NCBI GenBank assembly: GCA_002070115.1
Contig: MWCO01000036.1
Location: forward strand, 1 to 54,112
Reading direction: 5' to 3'
From: Deltaproteobacteria bacterium ADurb.Bin207
GTDB lineage: Bacteria > Myxococcota_A > Polyangia > Polyangiales > Polyangiaceae
Length of the DNA: 54,112 bases
Part shown: one piece after another, positions 17,936-26,721 of the stretch
Numbering within the stretch: position 1 is the stretch's first letter
How the letters are laid out: each line of letters opens with the position of its first letter
The notes under the pieces: generated by a model
Told to the model about the DNA's origin: nothing
Seen by the model: only the letters and a program-made list of their open reading frames with translations
Database searches by the model: none
Made by a program: the position numbers and the translations under genes

Positions 17936-18044
17936 ACAAAGGAGGTAACGGCGAGCGGGAGTCTCGGCAAGCGTCGAATGCACTTCGAGCGAATTGGTTT
18001 TCGACACCCTCGCTCGTTCGCGGCTCCTGGTGTAGGTTGCGCGG

Positions 18045-18575
18045 GTGCGTCGAATTCTCCTATTCACCTCATGGTTGGTAGCAGTTCTGTTGGCGATTGC
18101 CTCGCGTGCGGAGGCGTTCGAACGTCAGTGGCATGCGGGTTTGGACGCGGGCTTCGCGGCGCTGTCGTGGAACGATGAACTGCGAAGCGGATTGGGGGGC
18201 GGACTGCACGCTGCTTATGGGCTTACGGATTCGTATAATGCGTTGCTCGAGGTAGGAGTCTCTTCCCATTCCGTAGTGGCAGGTCAGCCGATGCTGGTCG
18301 CGAGCCATGCGGCGCTTGGCATGGCTTACACGCTTGATGTGGTTAGCTGGGTTCCGTACGTCGGCTTGTTGGTGGGTGGATACCAGTTGTCGGGATTCGA
18401 GTTGCGACAAGCGGAATATCGATTGGGATTTCAAGCGGCGCTTGGGCTCGATTTTCGTCCCAGTCGGTCCTGGGCGGTGGGGGCGCAGCTTCGCTATCAC
18501 ACCTTTGCGCAGGAGCCACTGCAAGCGCATTATATGACGACTTTCCTGCGTTTCGAATGGTTGTGGGGATGGTGA
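18045..18575 (+). CDS. Small predicted outer-membrane barrel protein
   Basis: The 176-residue product starts with GTG at 18045 and has a signal peptide ending SRAEAF. About eight amphipathic strands follow, rich in Gly, Tyr, Leu and Trp, and end FLRFEWLWGW with an aromatic C-terminus. This fits an eight-stranded barrel of the OmpW/OmpA-like type. It is divergent from the beta-helix lipoprotein and convergent with the next lipoprotein, with 14 bases between the stops. Function is unknown. Confidence 0.65.
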   Translation: MRRILLFTSWLVAVLLAIASRAEAFERQWHAGLDAGFAALSWNDELRSGLGGGLHAAYGLTDSYNALLEVGVSSHSVVAGQPMLVASHAALGMAYTLDVVSWVPYVGLLVGGYQLSGFELRQAEYRLGFQAALGLDFRPSRSWAVGAQLRYHTFAQEPLQAHYMTTFLRFEWLWGW

Positions 18576-18589
18576 AACGAAGGTGGCGA

Positions 18590-19597
18590 TCAGATGCAGT
18601 CTTTGGAGGCAGGATCGAAGTCAGTGCATTTGTCGCGAGGTTGCAGCACCCAGTCACAGTAATCGAGATGGCTGATGCCGATGATGTGTTTGAACTGCTG
18701 GGACGGGTCGAATTGGGGTGCGCCGGACTCGGAGTAGTAGAACTTGTCGTTGATCTGTAGGTCCGTGCCCTCGAGTTCGATCACGCCGTAGGGGCCGACC
18801 GCGCCACCGTCGAAGTTCTCGGCCGTGACGTTTTCGATTTTCACCAACAAACCTTGATACTTGGCATCGCCGTTGTGGAGCGCGTTCAAGTCCGTCACGA
18901 CCACGGGGGCGGGGGGATTGCCCGAACCGGTTTTCGTTACCGAACACGCCTTGAGTTGGCGTTGTTTGGCAGCTCCCGTGCAGGTGGAAGGCGCGTAAGC
19001 GTCGGTTTGACCCACGATGTCGAGAACGTCGCCCGGCACGATCCCATCAGGGATATCATCGGTACCGGTTGGGCACTTGTCTTGGGAAGAGTCCGCGGGA
19101 GCGTTGTCGCCGTAGCTGATGACCATGAGGCCACGATCGGCGGCGGAGTCTTTCACGAACACGCCCCACAAGCAGGAGCCTTTCTTTTTGTTGAAGTACA
19201 CCACGAGTTTTTTGGTGGTGGCGATAGCGCCTTTGATATCGACTTGAATGCCGGTCGTGGTGGCATCGGCGACATCGGCCACCGTGGCTGCTTGTCCGAC
19301 GGGGCATTGGCTGGAGCCGCCACCCGAGCCTCCGGTGGGGCTGCCACCGCCCGAGCCGCTTTCGCCACCGCCCGAACCGCCGGTTTGCTCGCCGCCGCCC
19401 GAGCCGCCGGTCTGTCCGCCGCCGCCCGTGCCGCCAGTCTGCTCGCCGCCGCCCGAGCCGCCGGTCTGTCCGCCGCCGCCCGTGCCCGCGTTGTTGACCG
19501 GATCCTCGTCACTCGCGCAACCCGCCTGAATACTCAATCCAACCAATCCTGCGACTGCAATCGCGCCGACCGGTAAAAATCCAAGATAACGCTTCAT
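18590..19597 (-). CDS. Lipoprotein with Gly-rich repeat linker and Cys-containing C-terminal domain
   Basis: The ATG at 19597 has a GGAGGTT site upstream and begins a signal ending SIQAGCAS. The 335-residue product has a linker of GGGGQTGGSGGGEQ-type repeats over about residues 30-90. A C-terminal part of about 240 residues begins CPVGQAATVADV, with repeated beta-rich segments (VDIKGAIATTKKLVVYF, GDVLDIVGQTDAY, LLVKIENVTAEN). The pattern recalls OB-fold-like domains found in secreted deltaproteobacterial proteins. I do not recognise a specific family. It is probably surface-exposed. Confidence 0.7.
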   Translation of the reverse strand: MKRYLGFLPVGAIAVAGLVGLSIQAGCASDEDPVNNAGTGGGGQTGGSGGGEQTGGTGGGGQTGGSGGGEQTGGSGGGESGSGGGSPTGGSGGGSSQCPVGQAATVADVADATTTGIQVDIKGAIATTKKLVVYFNKKKGSCLWGVFVKDSAADRGLMVISYGDNAPADSSQDKCPTGTDDIPDGIVPGDVLDIVGQTDAYAPSTCTGAAKQRQLKACSVTKTGSGNPPAPVVVTDLNALHNGDAKYQGLLVKIENVTAENFDGGAVGPYGVIELEGTDLQINDKFYYSESGAPQFDPSQQFKHIIGISHLDYCDWVLQPRDKCTDFDPASKDCI

Positions 19598-19745
19598 GGG
19601 AACCTCCAGAGTGATGCTGCGGCAATGGCCGCCAAGGAAGCATGCATTCGCTGCCTTGCATGCGTGGAGCCTACCAGATTTTTTTCGCAACTAAAGGGGG
19701 CGCGTCAATTTCTTCTCCACCTGAAATCCCTCGTTCCCGGTCGCT

Positions 19746-20591
19746 TCACCCGACCGCGTAGCCGGTCACCAACGCACGGGCCAGTAGCCCCCAACCGTCA
19801 ATCGCGACAAATAGCAACAGCTTGAATGGCAAACTGACTTGGGTGGGATTGAGCATCTGCATGCCCAAAGACAGTAAGACGTTGGCAATGACCAGATCGA
19901 TCACCAAAAACGGAAGATAAAGGACGAATCCGAGCGCAAACGCTTCCATCAGTTCCGTGATCATGAAGGCGGGGATAAGAACGATAAAATCGTCCCGAGC
20001 CACGTCGTCGCGCTCTTGCGGGGGCCGGGCGGCGCGAGCGACCTCATAAAAACGCCCATGCTCCGTGGGCGAAGCGTTGGCGCGCAAAAACGCACGCAGC
20101 GGCTCTTTGGTCGCATCGACTAACCCCCGCACAAGCGTGGCCGTGTTCGCCGAATCGGAATCCGCAAGCACGGGGGCCGCTCGCTGCATGATGCGTGTAC
20201 CCACCGGTGCCATCGCGATGAGCGTCAAGGCCGCGGCAAGGGCCATGACGACCGTGTTGGAAGGAATGTTCTGCGCTCCGATAGCGCCCCGCACAATATG
20301 AAGAACCGTCGAGATTTTTAAAAACGCGGTGAGCGTCATGAAAACGAAAGGAGCAAGCGAAACGAGGGCCAGTGCGATGATGAGGGCGATGGGTCGCGCC
20401 AGCAACGGATCAGGGGAGCCGTCAGGGGCTCCCCACGCGGGCCCCGCGCTGAAAAGCACGATAAGTAGCGTCAGCAGCGGTGCCAATGCCCGCGTCGAAG
20501 CGTGAGCGACGTGATTGGTCTTGGCAGCGAAAGCGTCGATGGGCGAAGGACGGCTCGTGGGGGCCAATTCAGCGAAGGTAGGGCTAGCCAT
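19746..20591 (-). CDS. fliP: Type III export gate protein FliP/SctR family
   Basis: The 281-residue product has a signal-like N-terminus and the FliP/SctR/YscR membrane core: FLKISTVLHIVRGAIGAQNI, then FMITELMEAFALGFVLYLPF and SLPFKLLLFVAIDGW. These form the export gate of flagellar and injectisome type III systems, together with FliQ and FliR. The gene overlaps the FliO-like gene by eight bases. FliQ, FliR, FlhB and FlhA do not follow in the usual order; the next gene downstream is an unrelated lipoprotein. The symbol is by family only; SctR of a non-flagellar system is equally possible. Confidence 0.9.
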   Translation of the reverse strand: MASPTFAELAPTSRPSPIDAFAAKTNHVAHASTRALAPLLTLLIVLFSAGPAWGAPDGSPDPLLARPIALIIALALVSLAPFVFMTLTAFLKISTVLHIVRGAIGAQNIPSNTVVMALAAALTLIAMAPVGTRIMQRAAPVLADSDSANTATLVRGLVDATKEPLRAFLRANASPTEHGRFYEVARAARPPQERDDVARDDFIVLIPAFMITELMEAFALGFVLYLPFLVIDLVIANVLLSLGMQMLNPTQVSLPFKLLLFVAIDGWGLLARALVTGYAVG

Positions 20592-20955
20592 GGTCGTTGT
20601 CGGGGGCGGTCGAGCCCTGGGAGACGCGACGGGATGATTGGCGAAACCGAGCGATCAGGTCCGAGAAACGAGGCTGTGTTTGGGGGTTTTTGAAGTCCTC
20701 GATATGTTGTTCTTGCACTTCGCCGAGTTTACAAAGTCCCGCCTCCGACGAGCCCAGGATGATGACTTGATTGGCCACCCGCACGAGATAAACGGCCCGG
20801 CGCGTGTCGAGCGGAAGGCGTCCGACCAAGGTGATTGGCCCGATGGGTTGTCCGATGCCGAAGCGTTTCGCTCCCATGAGGATGAGAAACGCGAGTGCCA
20901 AGACGGCAACGAGCGTGACGAACGTTTCGATGAGGTAGGTCGTCAGCGGACCCAT
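20584..20955 (-). CDS. fliO: FliO-like export accessory protein
   Basis: The 123-residue product has one N-terminal membrane helix (about 8-30) and a short cytoplasmic domain with the FliO pattern: ITLVGRLPLDTRRAVYLVRVANQVIILGSSE, in which a small beta domain follows GR-LPL. FliO helps FliP assemble in flagellar systems. Its position directly before fliP with an overlap supports the call. FliO is generally tied to flagella rather than injectisomes, so its presence hints at flagellar ancestry of the pair. Confidence 0.8.
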   Translation of the reverse strand: MGPLTTYLIETFVTLVAVLALAFLILMGAKRFGIGQPIGPITLVGRLPLDTRRAVYLVRVANQVIILGSSEAGLCKLGEVQEQHIEDFKNPQTQPRFSDLIARFRQSSRRVSQGSTAPDNDHG

Positions 20956-21244
20956 GGGTGGTTGAGCCTATAGGACGGGGGTATCCAGCCAAACGAGAGC
21001 ATGAAAAGCCGCATTGGCAAAATAATCATCGCGCCGTGGGAATAATTCGGCAACTGGAATGTTCCGGGGCGCGGCATGACGGTTGCAATGGAGTCGCACG
21101 GGAACGTTGACATGATTCGGCTTGCCCCCTAGATTCCGCCGCCGCGCCGAAGGCGTCGTGCTTTCGGTGCCTCGGGACCGACACTGCCCCAAGAGTTTTC
21201 GAGTCTCTCTGAACGTTGTTTCTTGTCCCTTCATGGGAGGACCC

Positions 21245-22345
21245 ATGTCCACCGATGTGATGATCCACGCCGACAACTTGACGAAGATGTTCGGCTCGCT
21301 CACCGCGCTCGATCGGGTGTCGTTCGATGTGCGCAGGGGCGAGGTGGTCGGTTTCCTTGGCCCTAACGGCGCCGGGAAATCGACGACGATGCGCATCTTG
21401 ACTTGTTTCATATCTCCAACCGCGGGAACCGCGAAAATACATGGCTTCGATGTCTTCGATCAGCCGCTCGAAGTGCGGAAAAAGCTGGGATATCTGCCTC
21501 AGCGCGCGCCCCTGTACCACGATATGACCGTCTGGTCCTATCTCGAGTTCTGCGCGGCGGTACGCGAGATCGATGGCTCGGAATTCAAAAAACGCTTGAA
21601 GAAATCCGCCGAAATATGCGGCATCGCGCAAGTTCTCGGCAAAGACATCCGAACCCTTTCCCATGGGTATCGTCAGCGCGTCGGATTGGCCCAGGCGCTC
21701 ATTCACGACCCGCCCATCCTGATTCTCGACGAGCCCACCAGTGATTTGGACCCCAACGAGAAAACGGAAGTCATCAATTACATTCGCGAAATCGGTAGGG
21801 AACGCACGGTGCTGTTGTCCACCCATAACCTTTCCGAGGTCGAATCCGCCTGCGCTCGCGCGGTCATCGTATCCAAAGGACGCGTCGTGGCGGATGGCAC
21901 GCTCGATGACATTCGGGCCAAGAGCGGAAGAACTCGCTACGTGGTGTCCGTGCATGAAAAGAAGGCCCAAGGTGATCAGGTGGCTCCGACGGCCCAGCAA
22001 GTGGCGGACGCATTGTCCTCTATTGTTGGCGTCAGCACGGTTCGCGAAACGCCCAGCGATGACACGACCCATACCTTCACATTGCAAGCCGCGGGCGATG
22101 TCGATGTGCGATCCGACATATTCCAATTGATGGTCGATAAAGGCTGGTTGCTCATTGAACTGCACCGCGATGCTCAATCTTTGGGCGATGTATTCCGTGA
22201 CTTGACCAAATCCGAGTCTCGTATGGCACGCGGTTTTCGTGCGGAGCCGGAAGAAGACGAGGAAGACGAAGAAGACGAGGACGAGGACGAGGATCAAGAC
22301 GAGGACGAGGACGACTCGGACGAGGAAGAGGACGAGAAATCATGA
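21245..22345 (+). CDS. ABC transporter ATPase, Gld-like, with acidic tail
   Basis: The ATG at 21245 has GGGAGGA just upstream. The 366-residue product has Walker A GPNGAGKST, signature LSHGYRQRVGLAQAL, Walker B ILILDEP and the switch His in LLSTHNL. It ends with a domain of about 100 residues and then an extreme acidic tail of Glu and Asp (about 335-364). Its best resemblance is GldA-type ATPases linked to GldF/GldG. The tail is unusual and could bind basic partners or metal. The stop overlaps the permease start as ATGA. Confidence 0.9.
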   Translation: MSTDVMIHADNLTKMFGSLTALDRVSFDVRRGEVVGFLGPNGAGKSTTMRILTCFISPTAGTAKIHGFDVFDQPLEVRKKLGYLPQRAPLYHDMTVWSYLEFCAAVREIDGSEFKKRLKKSAEICGIAQVLGKDIRTLSHGYRQRVGLAQALIHDPPILILDEPTSDLDPNEKTEVINYIREIGRERTVLLSTHNLSEVESACARAVIVSKGRVVADGTLDDIRAKSGRTRYVVSVHEKKAQGDQVAPTAQQVADALSSIVGVSTVRETPSDDTTHTFTLQAAGDVDVRSDIFQLMVDKGWLLIELHRDAQSLGDVFRDLTKSESRMARGFRAEPEEDEEDEEDEDEDEDQDEDEDDSDEEEDEKS

Positions 22346-23076
22346 AAGGCACGCTTGCTATCGCGGGCCGAGAGTTTCGGTCTTACTTTTATTCACCGCT
22401 CGCTTACGTGGTCATTTGCGTAGGCTTGTTCCTGCTCGGAATCTTTTTCTTCTTGTTTCGAGGTGGATTCTGGCAGATCGACCGTGCCTCCTTTGACCGC
22501 ATGTTCCAGTACGGAGCCCTGGGGCTGAGCCTGTTCATCATCCCCGTGATCACCATGCGTCTGTTGGCGGAGGAAAAACGGTCTGGCACGCTCGAGATGC
22601 TCATTACTTTGCCGGTGAAAGATACGGAAGTCATCCTCGGCAAGTATTTGGGGGCGTTGGGACTGGTGCTGGTGCTGTTGCTTGGCACCGCGCTGTATCC
22701 GATTTTCATGTTTGGCTGGCCGTGGAATCTCGGACCGCTCGATCCTGGTCCCGTGTTGGCCGGCTACCTCGGTTTGATCCTGTTTTCCGCCGCAGCGATT
22801 GCCATCGGCCTGATGGTTTCCGCGTTCACGGAAAGTCAAACCGTCGCCTTCTTCATCACGTTCGTCGCATTGCTCATTCTGCACAACCTATCCACCATCG
22901 GGGAATTCGCCCCCGGTGCGATTGGTGAGTTCCTTCGGGTATTGAGCTTCGATACCAACCTGCAGAAATTCGCTCGTGGTCTCATCGATACACGCAACGT
23001 CATTTACTTCCTCTCGATCACCGGATTGTGCCTCGTCATGGCTTTCCGCACCCTCGAGAGCCGGAAGTGGAGCTGA
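22342..23076 (+). CDS. ABC-2 type permease, GldF-like
   Basis: The 244-residue product has six predicted membrane helices and the ABC-2 motif MRLLAEEKRSGTLEMLITLPVKD after the second helix, where the ATPase contacts it. It overlaps the ATPase gene by four bases and is followed after three bases by the GldG-like gene, so all are one operon. In Bacteroidota, GldF with GldA and GldG is linked to gliding, but similar sets occur widely with no motility role. The substrate is unknown. Confidence 0.88.
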   Translation: MKGTLAIAGREFRSYFYSPLAYVVICVGLFLLGIFFFLFRGGFWQIDRASFDRMFQYGALGLSLFIIPVITMRLLAEEKRSGTLEMLITLPVKDTEVILGKYLGALGLVLVLLLGTALYPIFMFGWPWNLGPLDPGPVLAGYLGLILFSAAAIAIGLMVSAFTESQTVAFFITFVALLILHNLSTIGEFAPGAIGEFLRVLSFDTNLQKFARGLIDTRNVIYFLSITGLCLVMAFRTLESRKWS

Positions 23077-23079
23077 ATC

Positions 23080-24942
23080 ATGGCGATGGAACGTAGAGCC
23101 AAAGCCGCAACGGAAACAGGGATCTACCTCTTCGTCCTGCTTGGCATCGTCGTGGGGATCAACGTCCTTTCCCACGGTTGTGGAGCGATTCGAGGAGTCT
23201 ATGGTCGCTTCGATGCCACGCGAACCGAGCGTTTCACCCTTTCGCAAGGCAGTGGACGCCTGCTGGGCACTCTTAAGCAGCCCATGGACGTCGAGGTTTA
23301 CGTCACCAGAGGACTTGCCAAACTCGATGCTTTCGTTTTCGACCTCGAGGACTTGCTCAAGGAGTACGAGCGAGCGGGTGGAGGCAAGTTCCGCTACAAG
23401 CTCATCGAACCCAAAACCGATGAGCAGCGCGAAGCCGCCAAAGAAGCGGGCCTGCGCGAAGCCGCCTTCGGCGAGGGCAGCGAAACCGGCGAAGACCAGG
23501 CCTCCATCAAGCAAGGCTACATGGGCATCGTCTTCAAGTACGGCAGTGAAAAAGACACCATTCCGATCTTATCGCCGGAACGCACGGATGGTCTGGAGTT
23601 CTGGATCACGAATAAAATCCGTGAGTTACGTGATAAGGCGGACAATATCAGCCACCGCATCGGCGTGTTGTCCGGCAAAGACGAGATCAAGCTCACGGAA
23701 GCCAATCTCATTGCAGGCCAGGGAGGTCGCGGTGGCCCCTCCATGCAGTCCATCATTCAACAAGCCTTCCCCTTCTACAAGTTCGAAGACGTCGACCTGA
23801 AAGGGGGAGACACCGAAATCGATGAGGGCATCGTTGGCCTCATCATCACGCAGCCGGGCAAAGAACTGACTTCCAAGGAATTGCGTCGCATCGACCAATT
23901 CGTCATGCGGGGTCGCTCGTTGCTCGTCGTGGCGGGTGCGGCGAACCTCAAGTCCTCTGAGTCCACCATGAAAGCTTCCCTGAACCTTCAGGGATTGGAC
24001 AAGCTGCTATCGGGATATGGCCTGGAGGTTTCCAAGGACGTGGCGATGGATTGGGGGCGTTTGATGCGTCTTCCGATGATGACCCAGTCGGGAAATGTCC
24101 AATGGATCTTTCTGCCGGGCATCGCGCAAGTGCAGTATTTGCCCGGGATTACGGCCGAGCAGCAGATGCTCGACAATAGCTTCGCGGCGTTCTTCCGTAT
24201 CGACGAGATCGCCTTCCCGTATCCGTCGAGTGTGACTCTGCATGCCGACAAACAACCGGATGCCAAGTTGTCGGTGGTGGCGCGGACCAGTCCTCGAACG
24301 ACGGTCGTGAGCGGTGAGTCGGCCGAGCTTCGTCCTTCGGCGGACGTCAGGCCTCAGCCGCCGTTCGAGCAGCGAGCCATTGCCGCGGTGGTGGAGGGCA
24401 AGCTCAAGCGAGCGATGGATCCGCCCGCGGAGTCCGATGGAATCGAGGTACCGGTCACGAGTGCGGCCGATGCCCGTGTGCTGGTGATTGCTTCCGGGCA
24501 ATTTCTGGCCAATCCCTTTGCCCGGGCGGGGCAAGGCCCCGATCTCGGGCCTCAATTCGCGATGATGGGCAACATCGGCGGCGACGAGATGCTGCAAGCG
24601 ATCTCTCAGCCTTATGCGCAGAAGTATCTGACGACCACGATTTTGGCGCTGAAAAATACGCTCGATTGGATGTCTGGGGACAGTGATCTGATTGCGGTGT
24701 CGGCCAAGATTCTTGGTGAGCCGAACCTGACGTACGCGAATATCCAGCCGCCTAACCTGACGGAAAACGCTTCGGAAGACGAAATCAAAGCCGAGATCGA
24801 AAGGGTCAAAGCTGCCCGAAAAAAGACGCAAACGAGCGTGCAGTGGACATTGACTCTGCTGCTTCCCGCCATGTTCGGGTTGCTCGGCATTGGTCTTTGG
24901 CATCTTCGTGAGAAGAAGCGTTCGACCCTGTCTCTGGATTGA
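23080..24942 (+). CDS. GldG-like ABC-associated membrane protein
   Basis: The 620-residue product has an N-terminal membrane helix (about 12-35) and a large soluble domain. The FTLSQGSGRLLGTLKQPMDVEVYV segment is typical of GldG/DUF7088 proteins. There is a second soluble part with VVAGAANLK, and a C-terminal helix at about 590-612 followed by a basic RxKKRS end. GldG proteins partner ABC-2 permeases. A Gly-Arg-Gly insertion near residue 210 and a middle acidic stretch (137-150) look family-normal. Start ATG is three bases after the permease stop. Confidence 0.85.
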   Translation: MAMERRAKAATETGIYLFVLLGIVVGINVLSHGCGAIRGVYGRFDATRTERFTLSQGSGRLLGTLKQPMDVEVYVTRGLAKLDAFVFDLEDLLKEYERAGGGKFRYKLIEPKTDEQREAAKEAGLREAAFGEGSETGEDQASIKQGYMGIVFKYGSEKDTIPILSPERTDGLEFWITNKIRELRDKADNISHRIGVLSGKDEIKLTEANLIAGQGGRGGPSMQSIIQQAFPFYKFEDVDLKGGDTEIDEGIVGLIITQPGKELTSKELRRIDQFVMRGRSLLVVAGAANLKSSESTMKASLNLQGLDKLLSGYGLEVSKDVAMDWGRLMRLPMMTQSGNVQWIFLPGIAQVQYLPGITAEQQMLDNSFAAFFRIDEIAFPYPSSVTLHADKQPDAKLSVVARTSPRTTVVSGESAELRPSADVRPQPPFEQRAIAAVVEGKLKRAMDPPAESDGIEVPVTSAADARVLVIASGQFLANPFARAGQGPDLGPQFAMMGNIGGDEMLQAISQPYAQKYLTTTILALKNTLDWMSGDSDLIAVSAKILGEPNLTYANIQPPNLTENASEDEIKAEIERVKAARKKTQTSVQWTLTLLLPAMFGLLGIGLWHLREKKRSTLSLD

Positions 24943-24952
24943 GGTGTGACCC

Positions 24953-26026
24953 ATGCAGACAGAAAAACGGATCTATATCGGCCTTGCGGTCCTGCTCGTG
25001 ATCGGCGGTTTGATTTACTGGCAGAGCAAGAAATCCAAGGAAGAAGCCGCCGCACGGTCGGTTTCCATCGCGTCGTCGGCGACCTTGCCCTCCATCAAGG
25101 TACCCGAAGAAGGCGTTGAGAAAATCACCAAACTGGTCGTTCAGGACAAGGACAAGCCAGAGGTGGTGTTGGAAAAGCGTGGCGAGCAATGGTGGGTCGT
25201 CAAACCCCTGGAAGCCATCGCAAGCCAGCAGAACGTCAAGTCCACGCTCGACAACCTCAAGGCCATCGAGACCACCGACGCCATCAATGACACGCCGGAA
25301 GCGCCAGCGATGTACAAGGACTATGACCTCGAAGGGGACAAGGCCATTCACGTCACGGCGTTCGAGGGAGAAAAAGGCGCGGAAAAGGTCTTCGATACCT
25401 TTTTCGGCAAAAGCGGTTCGCGCGGACAAATGGCCCGGCTTGCGGACAAACCCGGTATCTGGGTCGTCAAAGGCTTTTCTTCGTTCCAGTACACGCGACA
25501 ACTCAAGGATTGGCGTGAGAAGTCCATCCTGAAGTTCGAAGACAAAAACGTGGTATCCGTGACCATCGACAACGAGGAGGGTAGCTTTTCGTTTTCGCAA
25601 AATGCGGAGCAATGGAGCGCGACGCGCAACAAGAAGGCGATCGACAAGTTCGATGCCGAAAAAATCAAGGATATGCTTCGCGCCTTCCGGGCTCTGAACG
25701 CGGAAGACTTCGCCGACGATAAGAAAGACAAACCCGAGGAAACCGGCCTTGGAGAAAAACCCGTCGCTGTCGTGACCATCGTGCTCAAAGACGATGCCGG
25801 GACCTTGAAACTCGTGTTCGGAAATACCTCTTCGGGCTCGAGCCGCTACGCGAAAAAAGACGGAGACGAAACCATCTACATCCTCGGTTCCTGGGCTTCT
25901 GATTGGGCTGTCGCCAAGGTCGACAAGTTCCAAAAAGTCGAAAAGAAAGACGATGGGAAGGAGAAGGATGACAACAAGCCTCCCGTCGATATGCCTCCGT
26001 TCGAGATGCCCGGCATGGGCGACTGA
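24953..26026 (+). CDS. DUF4340 protein of the Gld-like transporter operon
   Basis: The 357-residue product has one N-terminal membrane helix (about 8-24) and repeated beta segments, such as KLVVQDKDKPEVVLEKRGEQ followed by WVVKPLEA and later KDDAGTLKLVFGN. This is the DUF4340 pattern, often found next to GldG-like genes. It is Lys/Glu/Asp-rich and ends in a Pro/Met tail. It probably sits on the periplasmic face as part of the transporter complex. It begins 10 bases after the GldG-like stop. Confidence 0.85.
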   Translation: MQTEKRIYIGLAVLLVIGGLIYWQSKKSKEEAAARSVSIASSATLPSIKVPEEGVEKITKLVVQDKDKPEVVLEKRGEQWWVVKPLEAIASQQNVKSTLDNLKAIETTDAINDTPEAPAMYKDYDLEGDKAIHVTAFEGEKGAEKVFDTFFGKSGSRGQMARLADKPGIWVVKGFSSFQYTRQLKDWREKSILKFEDKNVVSVTIDNEEGSFSFSQNAEQWSATRNKKAIDKFDAEKIKDMLRAFRALNAEDFADDKKDKPEETGLGEKPVAVVTIVLKDDAGTLKLVFGNTSSGSSRYAKKDGDETIYILGSWASDWAVAKVDKFQKVEKKDDGKEKDDNKPPVDMPPFEMPGMGD

Positions 26027-26140
26027 GCCTTATCGCAACGTCTGACCTCGCTGGATTATCCTTCCTACATCCCACCACTCCCTCTCCCCAACCGTCCCCA
26101 CTTTTTTGCTCCACCATACCGTTTTGCGTAGGTTCGAGGC

Positions 26141-26716
26141 ATGCGTACGACGGCCCGAAGCTGGCGAAGAGCATTGCATCGCATCGTTTCGCTCGCGGAC
26201 AAAGCAGGTGACCCTGTCGATTTCTATCCACCCCGGTGGTCCGAGGAAGAAATGACCAGGCACTTTGCTTTCATCGAAGCATCACGAGGTTTTCGCCTTC
26301 CTCCTTCTTACAAAGAATTCCTTTCCGAATTCGATGGTTGTCACCAACTCTTTCGAGGCGCAGCCCTGTTTTCTGTCGCTCAACTGTTGGACCCCACCCA
26401 TGCCAATGCGGCCGATGACGCGATCGAAGACCTCAACACGCCGATCCCGAGTTTCGTGACGCCGGTGCAACCGCACTGGCGACGAGACGGATTGATTTGT
26501 ATCGGGTTGGATGCGGCGGGTGACGTCGTATTCGTTCTCGACCCCGCGTCGGTTCGCGATGATGGCGAGATGGACGTGGTGGCCTGGTTTTCCGGATTGG
26601 GGGTACGCCTGCCCTCGTTTATGCATCTACTTGATTTTATTGGGGATTTGATGGATACGAGAGATGACGTCTGCGCCCATGGCGGACAAGAGCTTTCTGC
26701 CATTATCGCGGCGTAA
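26141..26716 (+). CDS. SMI1/KNR4-family protein
   Basis: The 191-residue product has the SMI1/KNR4 (SUKH) pattern: FIEASRGFRLPPSYKEFLSEFDG near 44-66, then FRGAALFSVAQLL, LICIGLDAAGDVVFVLD, and an acidic helical end. Bacterial members are often immunity proteins against toxins, but stand-alone ones exist with other roles. No toxin gene is next to it. It starts 114 bases after the transporter operon and is convergent with the next gene, with only five bases between the stops. Confidence 0.8.
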   Translation: MRTTARSWRRALHRIVSLADKAGDPVDFYPPRWSEEEMTRHFAFIEASRGFRLPPSYKEFLSEFDGCHQLFRGAALFSVAQLLDPTHANAADDAIEDLNTPIPSFVTPVQPHWRRDGLICIGLDAAGDVVFVLDPASVRDDGEMDVVAWFSGLGVRLPSFMHLLDFIGDLMDTRDDVCAHGGQELSAIIAA

Positions 26717-26721
26717 TACGC

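Noticed and set aside
17938..17949. Perfect plus-strand ribosome-binding-like sequence aaaggaggtaac
   Set aside because: No start codon lies at a suitable distance on the plus strand. It falls at the start of the minus-strand lipoprotein gene and is likely chance.
21026..22297. 423-codon minus-strand frame opposite the ABC ATPase
   Set aside because: No family pattern. It is the shadow of a clearly recognised ATPase with conserved motifs on the plus strand.
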